From positions 248,001 through 312,000 of the forward strand of contig NZ_SOSC01000001.1 in the NCBI RefSeq assembly GCF_005049285.1: a stretch of 64,000 nt of DNA, read 5' to 3'. The translations under genes were made by a program, and so were the position numbers. A model generated the notes under the pieces. It was given only the letters and a program-made list of their open reading frames with translations, was not told the DNA's origin and made no database searches. Origin of the DNA: Halorientalis salina. GTDB lineage: Archaea > Halobacteriota > Halobacteria > Halobacteriales > Haloarculaceae. Shown here in pieces: positions 10,320 to 17,829 of the stretch; positions within the stretch are counted from its first letter, which is position 1; each line of letters opens with the position of its first letter.

Positions 10320-11783
10320 ATGACCACCTACGACGCGGACGGCATTACCCTGGAGAAGGTACGGGACTATGTCTGGGAGATTCCACAGGAGGGCGGGATG
10401 AACGCGCCCGCACGCGTGCTGGCGAGCGAGGCCCTTCTGGAGGAGATCGAACAGGACAAGACCCTCCAGCAGTTGAAGAACTCGGCGCATCTCCCCGGCG
10501 TCCGGAAACACGCCATCTGCATGCCCGACGGCCACCAGGGCTACGGCTTCCCGGTGGGTGGTGTCGCCGGTATCGACGCCGAGGACGGCTGTATATCGCC
10601 GGGAGCGGTCGGCTACGACGTGAATTGCGGAGTCAGAATGATGACAACTAATCTCTCTTATGATGATGTCCAGGGTCGTGAAGAGGAACTCGTCAACAAC
10701 TTATTTGAGAACATCCCGTCGGGTCTCGGCGGCGGCGGCGTCGTCGAGACGGGAATGGACACCATCGAGGCCATCCTGGAGCGAGGGATGGACTGGGCGC
10801 TCGAAGCAGGGTGGGCCGTCGAGGACGACCTGGCCCACTGCGAGGACGAGGGGTTCCGGCCGGAGGCCGACGCCGACAAGGTCTCGAAGAAGGCCAAGGA
10901 TCGCGGGAAGAACCAGGTCGGTAGTCTCGGCAGCGGTAACCACTTCCTCGAAGTCCAGCGTGTCACCGACGTCTACCGCGAGGACGTGGCCGACTCGTTC
11001 GGGCTCGAACCCGACCAGATCGTCGTGCTCATTCACTGCGGGTCCCGTGGGCTGGGTCACCAGGTCTGTACGGACTACCTCCGGGAGATCGAGCAGGCTC
11101 ATCAGGGGATGTTGAACCAGTTACCGGACAAGGAACTGGCCGCGGCACCCGCCGGTTCCCAGCTCGCCGAGGACTACTACGGGGCGATGTGTGCGGCGAT
11201 CAACTACGCCTGGGTCAACCGCCAGCTCATCATGCACCGGACGCGACAGGTGTTCGAGCGCGTCTTCGACCAATCTTGGCAGGAGATGGAGATGGACCTG
11301 CTGTACGACGTGGCACACAACATCGCCAAGAAGGAGGTTCATACCGTGGAAGGTGGCGAGGAGCGCGAACTGTTCGTCCACCGGAAGGGGGCGACGCGGG
11401 CGTTCCCGGCCGGTCGCGAGGAAGTCCCGCCGGCCTACAACGACGTGGGCCAACCGATCATCATCCCCGGTAGCATGGGGGCGGGCAGCTACGTGCTGCG
11501 GGGCGGCGAGAACTCCCTGGCGGAGACGTTCGGATCGACGGCCCACGGGGCCGGCCGGCTGATGTCCCGCACGCAGGCGAAAAACGAGTACTGGGGCGAG
11601 GACGTGAGAGACGAGTTGCGCGAACAGAACCAGATCTACGTCAAGGCCAACTCCGGGGCGACGGTCGCAGAGGAAGCCCCCGGCGTCTACAAGGACGTCG
11701 ACGAGGTGGTTCGCGTCTCCGACGCGCTCGGTATCGGCGACAAAGTGGCCCGAACCTTCCCGGTCTGTAACATCAAGGGGTAG
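10320..11783 (+). CDS. rtcB: RNA-splicing ligase RtcB
   Basis: GTP- and Mn-dependent 3'-phosphate RNA ligase that joins tRNA exon halves after intron removal and repairs broken RNA. 487 aa, full length without an intein. Metal-site motifs visible: MPDGHQGYGFPVGGVAG, GYDVNCGVRMM (conserved Cys metal ligand), GSLGSGNHFLEVQ, IHCGSRGLGHQV, and near the C-terminus GSMGAGSYVLRG followed by TAHGAGRLMSRTQA, holding the histidine that becomes guanylylated. ATG start follows a TATA-like box. The 3' end interlocks by 11 bases with the convergent sensor-kinase gene. Archease is encoded just upstream. Confidence 0.97.
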   Translation: MTTYDADGITLEKVRDYVWEIPQEGGMNAPARVLASEALLEEIEQDKTLQQLKNSAHLPGVRKHAICMPDGHQGYGFPVGGVAGIDAEDGCISPGAVGYDVNCGVRMMTTNLSYDDVQGREEELVNNLFENIPSGLGGGGVVETGMDTIEAILERGMDWALEAGWAVEDDLAHCEDEGFRPEADADKVSKKAKDRGKNQVGSLGSGNHFLEVQRVTDVYREDVADSFGLEPDQIVVLIHCGSRGLGHQVCTDYLREIEQAHQGMLNQLPDKELAAAPAGSQLAEDYYGAMCAAINYAWVNRQLIMHRTRQVFERVFDQSWQEMEMDLLYDVAHNIAKKEVHTVEGGEERELFVHRKGATRAFPAGREEVPPAYNDVGQPIIIPGSMGAGSYVLRGGENSLAETFGSTAHGAGRLMSRTQAKNEYWGEDVRDELREQNQIYVKANSGATVAEEAPGVYKDVDEVVRVSDALGIGDKVARTFPVCNIKG

Positions 11784-13224
11784 CGTCCCGGTCAGGGAAC
11801 TCACGCTCACACGCCCGGGGAGCCGCTTCGACGCCGGTCACCTCGAACCTGGCCCCGCCGTCGGTGGCGTCCGTCACTGTGACTGACCAGCCGTGAGCGT
11901 CGACGATGTTCTCGACGATGGCCAGTCCGAGACCGGTCCCGTCGTTGGCGGTCGTGAAGCCGGTTTCCAGAATCTCGGTCCGCTTGCCCTGAGGGATTCC
12001 GGGGCCGTCGTCCTCGACGTAGAACCCGGACTCGTCGTCCAGTGTCCCGACGGTGACGGTTACCTCCGGGCCGGCGTGTTCCACGGCATTGCGGAGCAGG
12101 TTCTCGAACACGCGCCGAAGGCTGTTGCGATCCCCGTGAATCGTCGTCGCCGTCGCGACTTCCAGGGTCAGATCGTCGCTGTCGACGACCTCCCGGCAAC
12201 GCTCCAGTAAGGGCTCGAGTTCGACTGGTTCGGTCTCCTCGATGATCAGTCCCTCACGGGCCAGATCGAGGATCTCGTCCACCATCTCGCTCATCCGACA
12301 GAGGGCCGCTTCCGCGGCCTCGAAGTGGCAGTCGTCGCCGGTTTCACGGGCCAGTTCGAGGCGGCCCGAGATGATGTTCATCGGGTTGCGGAGGTCGTGA
12401 GAAACGACGCTGGCGAACTGTTCGAGGCGGTCGTTCTGCTCGCGGAGTTCCCGCTCGCGTTCCTTCCGTTCGGTGATGTCCCGGATGTTGACGATGAACC
12501 CCTCGATCCGCGGGTTCGACAGCTGATTGTTGCCGATCGCTTCGAGCCACCGCCAGGACCCATCGGCGTCTTCGAACCGGAATTCGGCGGTCCGCGTCTC
12601 GTCGGGGTTCCTGACGGCCCCTTTGAACACGGTCCAGACCTCCGACACGTCCTCGGGGTGCATCGACTCGAAGGCGTTCCGTCCGACTAACTCCGACGGC
12701 TCGTAGCCCATGAGTCGCTGCCAGGACTGACTGACGTACGTGAAGGTCCCAGACCCGTCGACGACCACCATGAGATCGGTCGACTGTTCGAGGAAGGTTC
12801 GATACCGTTCGCGCTCCCGAACAAGCGTCTGCCGCGTCCGGTGGGACTCGACGGCGTTCCGGATGCGGTTGGCGAGCACCGTGCCGACCTCTCCGGCCCC
12901 CGACTTCTGAACGTAGTCGGTGACACCGTGTGAGAGCGCTTCGCTCGCCAGCGACTCGGACCCGTCCCCGGTAAAGAGAATAAACGGGAGGTTGGAGTCG
13001 TAGTCTCGGACGTCGTCCAGAAAGGCGATTCCGTCCGTCGACGCCAACTCGTAATCGCTGACGATACAGGCAACCGACTCCGTCCGAAGGGTATCGAGTG
13101 CGTCACAGGCCCGCCGCTCCCTGGACACCGAGAACTGCTCGCCCTCTCGCTCCAACCGTCGTGTAACCGTCTCGCTAAACTCGGCGTCGTCGTCAACGAT
13201 CACGACGTGGAGGGACTCCGTCAT
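11773..13224 (-). CDS. Hybrid sensor histidine kinase (REC-PAS-HisKA-HATPase)
   Basis: 483 aa, no membrane segment, so a cytoplasmic sensor. Domain order: receiver domain at ~1-125 (HVVIVDDDAEFSETV; phosphoacceptor Asp in CIVSDYEL; Lys in VQKSG), PAS at ~140-255 (RTFLEQSTDLMVVVDGSG ... GYEPSELVGRNAF, then PAC-like ERKERERELREQN), HisKA at ~265-330 (QFASVVSHDLRNPMNII, His phosphorylation site) and HATPase at ~360-470 (NLLRNAVEHA, DDGPGIP, GTGLGLAIV). The REC-first architecture is common in haloarchaea. The stimulus and any partner regulator are not evident from the neighbours. Confidence 0.93.
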   Translation of the reverse strand: MTESLHVVIVDDDAEFSETVTRRLEREGEQFSVSRERRACDALDTLRTESVACIVSDYELASTDGIAFLDDVRDYDSNLPFILFTGDGSESLASEALSHGVTDYVQKSGAGEVGTVLANRIRNAVESHRTRQTLVRERERYRTFLEQSTDLMVVVDGSGTFTYVSQSWQRLMGYEPSELVGRNAFESMHPEDVSEVWTVFKGAVRNPDETRTAEFRFEDADGSWRWLEAIGNNQLSNPRIEGFIVNIRDITERKERERELREQNDRLEQFASVVSHDLRNPMNIISGRLELARETGDDCHFEAAEAALCRMSEMVDEILDLAREGLIIEETEPVELEPLLERCREVVDSDDLTLEVATATTIHGDRNSLRRVFENLLRNAVEHAGPEVTVTVGTLDDESGFYVEDDGPGIPQGKRTEILETGFTTANDGTGLGLAIVENIVDAHGWSVTVTDATDGGARFEVTGVEAAPRACEREFPDRDATP

Positions 13225-13504
13225 TAATCAATGTCTGCGTTCCAATACTTCTTATATCCATGGTACCAATTCACCAGATCCCCCTCCGAAATTTATCAAT
13301 ATTGAAAATATAGTTGATTGTGAAAACGCTGGTAAGGTGCCCATTTAATCAGTTCATGACAATATAACCCATTCTGGTTTTTAGCTTCGATAATCAATGG
13401 CGGTTTAATACCGGTGTCTCGGAATACTACATGAATAGTTGATATATTAGATACTTCGCTCGTCGGACTGCGGACGACGGGAAGGCGTGGTGTTCGTGGA
13501 GACG
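13225..13504. other. A+T-rich intergenic region
   Basis: 280 bases with clearly lower G+C than the surrounding genes, especially 13240-13450. It probably carries the promoter of the sensor kinase: read on the minus strand, ATATAAGA around 13250 lies ~25 bases before its ATG. No coding frame with haloarchaeal character was found. The composition could mark regulatory DNA or decayed foreign sequence. Confidence 0.4.
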
Positions 13505-13663
13505 TTACCCGGGCCAGACCAGCGAGAGGACGGCAAGGACGATGAAGCCGATTATCAGCCACTTCGCGATGTCCATCGACAGTCCCGCGACCTCACCGGC
13601 ACCGAGGACGCCGGCGATGATGGCGAGGACGAAAAAGGCGATGGCGAGTTCAAGCAGTGCCAT
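13505..13663 (-). CDS. DUF1328-family small membrane protein
   Basis: 52 aa beginning [20 protein letters not shown] and ending [12 protein letters not shown]. It has two hydrophobic helices separated by the turn [15 protein letters not shown], the signature arrangement of the DUF1328/YtjA family of tiny membrane proteins (known from bacteria and haloarchaea; often stress-linked in bacteria, function unknown). ATG start, TAA stop. The reading frame is clean although the gene is short. Divergent from the next gene, with a 212-base spacer in which I see nothing definite. Confidence 0.85.
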   Translation of the reverse strand: MALLELAIAFFVLAIIAGVLGAGEVAGLSMDIAKWLIIGFIVLAVLSLVWPG

Positions 13664-13875
13664 CGTTCCACGCCCCAAGAACGGTAGTCGCTCGGTCGTG
13701 CTGGCTGTCGGAGACCCGCTCAGCGGTCGTTTGTTCGAACATGCTCAGGTACGACTTCGCCCCGGACGTGCGAGAAGCTACGGCCTGCAAACGCAGGGTC
13801 ACGGGCGGGCCCGGCGGTCGACCGGGGGGAACCGGAGAGTTGATATCAGACGGGCGAGCGGCGAGAGGCAAGCGC

Positions 13876-14343
13876 ATGAGCACGATCGAGTTGTTCACCG
13901 CCGGTTGCGTGTTGCTCGGAACGGTCGCCATCGGAACCGTGATCCACGAACTCTCCCACGCCGCCGCCCTCCGAGCGTTCGGGGTTCCCTACGCCATCAC
14001 GTGGCTCCCGGGTGAGAACGAGGGGTTTCACAACGGGTGGCCGTTCGGTGCGCTAGCGTCGGTCAGTCCCCTGCCGACGCGACGAGACATTTCCCCGTTT
14101 GCACTGCGGACCGCGGCAGTGATGCCCGTGCTCATGACGATACCGGTCGTCCTGGCTCTCCTCGGGATACTCCCGGACCCCGTGGCCAGCGGCAACGTGA
14201 CCGGGACCGCTGTCGTCGTCGGCTGGCTCGCCTGTGCACTGCCGAGCCCCCGGGATTTCTCGCTGGTCTGGCACGCCGAGAAAGCCGTCGAGGAAACGCG
14301 GAACGATCCGAACGGCGAGCGTGAGAAGGGGTGTCCGAAATAG
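13876..14343 (+). CDS. Membrane protein with HExxH motif (M50-like, putative)
   Basis: 155 aa with about four hydrophobic segments. The first ends in the motif HELSHAAALRAFG at residues ~25-37, an HExxH zinc-protease signature inside a predicted membrane helix, as in site-2 proteases. The remaining segments (ALRTAAVMPVLMTIPVVLALLGI; TAVVVGWLACALPSPRDFSLV) are short; PSPRDF could supply a third metal ligand like the LDG/PxD motif, but this is speculative. DUF3267-type putative zinc membrane proteins are another possible assignment. ATG at 13876 chosen because upstream codons look non-coding. Confidence 0.65.
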   Translation: MSTIELFTAGCVLLGTVAIGTVIHELSHAAALRAFGVPYAITWLPGENEGFHNGWPFGALASVSPLPTRRDISPFALRTAAVMPVLMTIPVVLALLGILPDPVASGNVTGTAVVVGWLACALPSPRDFSLVWHAEKAVEETRNDPNGEREKGCPK

Positions 14344-14346
14344 CGA

Positions 14347-14688
14347 TCACGGCCTGAAGTCGAACCGCGGCCGGTCGATGTCGGGCGTGCGGTGGTCGAC
14401 CGGTCGCCCGTCCTCGTACCGCAGGAAACTCAGGTAGAAGGTCCGTCCGCAGCCGTCTCTCGACGGGTCCGGGTCGTTCGCTCCGCCCTCGCCGATCGGT
14501 TCGCCGGAACCGGCGTCGCCGAGGCAGACGAATTCGACCCCGTCGGCGGCCTCGATATCACCGGTAGTCGAGGCGTACTCCCAGTCGGCGAGGGGTTCGC
14601 GAGTCACGCACTTGTCGTCGAGATACCCCTCGCGTTCGATGCCCGTCACCGCGCCGCAGTACGGGCAGTGATAGGTCACTTCGACCAT
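14347..14688 (-). CDS. Zinc-ribbon-containing small protein
   Basis: 113 aa, acidic, soluble. It begins MVEVTYHCPYCGAVTGIE, one half of a CxxC zinc ribbon. Further cysteines at DDKCVTREP, EFVCLGDAG and SRDGCGRTF could complete a metal site. No catalytic motif recognised. Start at 14688 is chosen because the CPYCG motif is close behind it and the upstream in-frame extension overlaps the divergent gene's promoter region. The 3' end lies three bases from the stop of the convergent HExxH gene. Function unknown. Confidence 0.72.
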   Translation of the reverse strand: MVEVTYHCPYCGAVTGIEREGYLDDKCVTREPLADWEYASTTGDIEAADGVEFVCLGDAGSGEPIGEGGANDPDPSRDGCGRTFYLSFLRYEDGRPVDHRTPDIDRPRFDFRP

Positions 14689-14818
14689 ACACACGGTAGG
14701 GGCGGGAGACGCTTCAGTGCAGCGTGGGGGCCGGTCACATCCCCGAACCCGGCAACGTCCGCCGGAAGCGGTCGCTGGGTCCAGAAGGTACTTCCCGCGA
14801 GGCACCGACCGTGAGCGT

Positions 14819-15670
14819 ATGATAGACGAGACGGTCGAGGAGATCGAGCAGATGCAGACTCACTCCTCGTCGGTCGTGGCAGTGAAGGCCGCCGACGCGC
14901 TCCGGGCGTTCACCGAGGGCGAGTACCCGACTGTCGAGGAGTTCCAGCGGACCCTGGAACGAAACAGCAGCGCGCTCCGCCGTGCGAACCCCTCGCACGC
15001 GTCGTTACAGAACGCCATGCTCGAAATCGTCGACACCGTCGACGACGCCGACACCGAGTCCGTGGCCGAGGCACAGGCCGTCCTGTCCGAGACCATCGAC
15101 GAGGTCGTCGACACCATCGAGCGCGGGAAGAGCCGGGCAGCCGAGAACGGCAAGGAACTGTTCGAGGACGGAATGACGATCCTCACACACGATTACTCCT
15201 CGACGGTGCTGGAAGCCATCGAAGCCGCGGCGCGGGACGGCATCCACATGGAGGTGTACGTCACGGAGGCCCGGCCCCGATACCTCGGTCGGAAGACTGC
15301 CCGGGTCCTCTCGGCCATCGACCGGATCGACACGCATCTCGTGGTCGACAGCGCCGCCGGGCACTTCCTCCCGGAGTGTGACCGCGTCGTCACTGGCATG
15401 AGCTGTATCGTCGAGGACACGCTGTACAACCGCGTCGGGACCTATCCGATCGCCGCCACGGCGGACGACCTCGGGGTTCCGATGACGGTCATCGGCTCCG
15501 GCGCGAAGATCATCGATGGCGGGTTCGCCTTCGAGAACGACATCCGGTCACCGAGTGAGGTGATGCGGGAACCTGCAGAAGGGTTCTCCGTCGAGAACCC
15601 GGCCTACGACGCGACGCCGACTCGATTGCTCGATTCCGTCGTCACCGACGACGGGATACAACAGTACTGA
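14819..15670 (+). CDS. eIF2B-subunit-like / ribose-1,5-bisphosphate isomerase-family protein
   Basis: 283 aa. The N-terminal ~110 residues form a helical domain (MIDETVEEIEQMQTHSSSVVA). The C-terminal Rossmann-like part has the IF-2B family hallmarks: ILTHDYSSTVLEAIEAA, VYVTEARPRYLGRKTA, CDRVVTGMSCIVEDTLYNRVGTYPIA. In the second the usual ExRP is retained; in the third the canonical GAD is changed to TGM. Family members include eIF2B alpha/beta/delta, methylthioribose-1-phosphate isomerase and the archaeal ribose-1,5-bisphosphate isomerase of AMP degradation. This one is shorter than the archaeal isomerase (~320 aa), so the exact reaction is uncertain. Single gene. Confidence 0.8.
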   Translation: MIDETVEEIEQMQTHSSSVVAVKAADALRAFTEGEYPTVEEFQRTLERNSSALRRANPSHASLQNAMLEIVDTVDDADTESVAEAQAVLSETIDEVVDTIERGKSRAAENGKELFEDGMTILTHDYSSTVLEAIEAAARDGIHMEVYVTEARPRYLGRKTARVLSAIDRIDTHLVVDSAAGHFLPECDRVVTGMSCIVEDTLYNRVGTYPIAATADDLGVPMTVIGSGAKIIDGGFAFENDIRSPSEVMREPAEGFSVENPAYDATPTRLLDSVVTDDGIQQY

Positions 15671-15676
15671 GCCGTA

Positions 15677-16045
15677 TCAGTTCGCTCGCTTAAGTACCTC
15701 GACCGGTTCCAGCGTGGTACTCCAGAACCGAAGCGTCGAAGCCCAGAGCGAACCCCAGAGCGAACCCCAGGTGTCGACCTGCTTCCGGAGACCGTTGTCA
15801 TCCGACGGCGTCGTCGCCTCGCTGTCCTCTGGCAGCGGGCGGCTAGTCACGGTCGCAGCACAGTTCGGGCAGTTGAGTTTGCGGACGCCCGCCGTCCGGT
15901 CGTCGCGTTCGACCCAGTCACCGTCTACCGGCGCATCGTACTCACAGTCCGGACAGAACAGGACGGCTTTTCGCTCGTTCGGGGGTGGGACGTTCTCGTC
16001 CTGGGCCGGGGGAGACGGAACCAGGAAACTATCGTGGGAATCCAT
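15677..16045 (-). CDS. Zinc-ribbon protein, unknown function
   Basis: 122 aa. A central zinc ribbon is clear: AVLFCPDCEYDAPVDG and RKLNCPNCAATVTSRP form two CxxC knuckles ~30 residues apart. A low-complexity linker (PLPEDSEATTPSDDN) follows, then an aromatic C-terminal stretch (WGSLWGSLWASTLRFWSTTL) that could be an amphipathic or membrane-binding helix. Start at 16045 (ATG) is preferred because upstream codons are atypical. Convergent with the eIF2B-like gene, six bases between stops. Confidence 0.7.
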   Translation of the reverse strand: MDSHDSFLVPSPPAQDENVPPPNERKAVLFCPDCEYDAPVDGDWVERDDRTAGVRKLNCPNCAATVTSRPLPEDSEATTPSDDNGLRKQVDTWGSLWGSLWASTLRFWSTTLEPVEVLKRAN

Positions 16046-16133
16046 CAACTGACAGTAGGGGCCCGAGCCCGAAAGACCTGTCGTCGTACTGTGTGGATAT
16101 GACCCAAATCCGACAGCAGTAGATAGTAAATAG

Positions 16134-16147
16134 CCGTCTATAGACGG
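16134..16147. promoter_or_regulatory. Perfect 14-bp palindrome, putative operator
   Basis: CCGTCTATAGACGG is a perfect palindrome, and its GTCTATAG half recurs at once in 16147-16154. It lies ~90 bases upstream of the zinc-ribbon gene start (minus strand) and ~155 bases upstream of the mscS start, i.e. in the divergent promoter region. Size and position fit a dimeric regulator site. No known consensus was recognised. Confidence 0.4.
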
Positions 16148-16301
16148 TCTATAGTGATTTTTCACGACGTTCCACCCGGCGTTCGAAGCCAGAATTGATT
16201 AAAATATTCCTGATGAATGTGGCCAGAACAGAGGGGGGCTGTGGCTCAAAAGCCGGTTGCACAACATATTTGCACTCGCCTCGCGAGAGTGTTCTCACGT
16301 A

Positions 16302-17324
16302 ATGACCGGGTCGCTATTGGACGGTGTCGTACGACTGCTCCAGGCGGGGAACGTCCCGTTTCGCGACGCCAGCGACACGGTCTCGAACTTCCAGTGGTTG
16401 CCGTTCCGGATTCCGGAGTGGATCGCCGACATCCTGGCGACGGTAATCGTGCTGTTCATCGCGTGGGCCGTCTCGCGGTTCATCATCAAACTCGTGGGAC
16501 GACGCGTCGCACGTCGGTTCCGCCGGCCGAGTCTCACGCGGACAGTGTTGCGCGGGATCAGAGTGGGCGTGTTCCTCTTCGCTCTCCTGACGATCATGCG
16601 CATCTACGGGCTGGACCTGGGCAACATCGCGCTGTCGGTGACGGTGTTTACGGCCGTGGTGGGTGTCGTGCTCGCGCCGATCGTCGGGAGCATCATCAGC
16701 GGGGTGTTCCTGCTGGCCGACCAGCCCTATGAGATCGGCGACATGATCGAGATCTCTGACAGCGGACAGCAGGGGTTCGTCGACGACATCACGCTCCGAT
16801 ACACCAGGATGTTCACGCTCGACAACACGTTCATCGTCATCCCGAACGGCGAGATGCGAAATCGGGACGTGATCAATTACTCCGCCGAGGACACGCGGAC
16901 CAGACTGGAACTAGATATTATCGTCACCTACGAGGGCGATCTGGCCGAAGCGCGGACACTCATCGAGAAGTCCGCTCGCGACGTGGACGGCGTCATCGAA
17001 GGCGGACCGGACATCCGCGTCGGGAGCGCGCGGTATCCGGCCGCGCCGACCTGTTACATCGATACGTTCGGCGACCACGGTGTCCACCTCCGGTTGCGGT
17101 ACTGGGCGAAGGAGCCGTACAAACTCCTGGCACTCCGCTCGAAGGTTCAGACCAACGTCTGGGAACGACTGGCCGACGCGGACGTGGAAATCGCCTACCC
17201 CCACCAGCACCACGTCTTCGACGATACCAGCGGGCGGATGGACGTCAGAATGGACAACTTATCGCGGCCGTCCGATCAGGGACACAGCGGCCCGACAGGC
17301 GCGAACGACGAACTGGATCGATGA
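16302..17324 (+). CDS. MscS-family mechanosensitive ion channel
   Basis: 340 aa. Three or four membrane helices (~residues 35-60, 78-102, 108-140) are followed by the MscS beta domain. The pore-lining helix is VTVFTAVVGVVLAPIVGSIISGVFLL. Next comes the conserved PYEIGDMIEISDSGQQGFVDDITLRYT with the MscS VxxIxLRxT pattern, then TFIVIPNGEMRNRDVINYS. It acts as a tension-gated or small-conductance channel protecting against hypo-osmotic shock. ATG at 16302 selected; an in-frame ATG at 16257 would add 15 residues. The C-terminal tail is polar and variable. Confidence 0.92.
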   Translation: MTGSLLDGVVRLLQAGNVPFRDASDTVSNFQWLPFRIPEWIADILATVIVLFIAWAVSRFIIKLVGRRVARRFRRPSLTRTVLRGIRVGVFLFALLTIMRIYGLDLGNIALSVTVFTAVVGVVLAPIVGSIISGVFLLADQPYEIGDMIEISDSGQQGFVDDITLRYTRMFTLDNTFIVIPNGEMRNRDVINYSAEDTRTRLELDIIVTYEGDLAEARTLIEKSARDVDGVIEGGPDIRVGSARYPAAPTCYIDTFGDHGVHLRLRYWAKEPYKLLALRSKVQTNVWERLADADVEIAYPHQHHVFDDTSGRMDVRMDNLSRPSDQGHSGPTGANDELDR

Positions 17325-17336
17325 CGACGGCCCGGG

Positions 17337-17741
17337 TCAGGACACCGACGCCGTGATGATCTTGGCGTCGACTTCCTTCTGGAGGAACTGCTCGATGTCC
17401 GGGTCGTCCATCAGGCGGCGAACCATCCTTCGCCACCGGCTAGCCTGTTTCTGTCCGATGACGACGATATCGGCCCGCTGTTGGGCGATCTCGTCGAGGA
17501 TCGTCTCCTCGACGAGGAGCCCCGTCCGCACGACGTACCGAACGGTGGGGAGGTCACCGAACTGCGATTCGACGGCCGATTTCAGTTCCGAGCGCGAGAC
17601 GCGATCGTTGTTGTGGTAGAGATTGACGTGAAGGACTGTTAGACTTCCGCCGGCTTCCTCGGCGACCTCGATTGCCCGCGAGAGCGTGGCTTTCGAGTGT
17701 GCGGTGAGAGGGTATCGAACTGGGACGACCACCTGTGTCAT
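17337..17741 (-). CDS. Universal stress protein (UspA family)
   Basis: 134 aa, single Usp domain. It begins VVVPVRYPLTAHSKATLSRAIEVAEE (strand-loop-helix typical of UspA; the usual D in VxVDxS is replaced) and ends with the variant nucleotide-binding loop IVVIGQKQASRWRRMVRRLMDDPDIEQFLQKEV. The canonical G-x2-G-x9-G(S/T) ATP-binding motif is absent, so it may be a non-ATP-binding Usp. Soluble. Convergent with mscS (12 bases between stops). Confidence 0.83.
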   Translation of the reverse strand: MTQVVVPVRYPLTAHSKATLSRAIEVAEEAGGSLTVLHVNLYHNNDRVSRSELKSAVESQFGDLPTVRYVVRTGLLVEETILDEIAQQRADIVVIGQKQASRWRRMVRRLMDDPDIEQFLQKEVDAKIITASVS

Positions 17742-17829
17742 TATTCACTGCCACGCTACCGGTCGGTGTCAAGTTTTTCCCTTCAGCCGCCGGTTGGCCG
17801 GTCTGGGCGAGACCGCGGTCGTGCGCTCG

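Noticed and set aside
13296-13562. A 88-codon minus-strand frame in the A+T-rich spacer
   Set aside because: Its first third is the DUF1328 gene in another frame and the remainder is A+T-rich non-coding sequence; no homology-like features.
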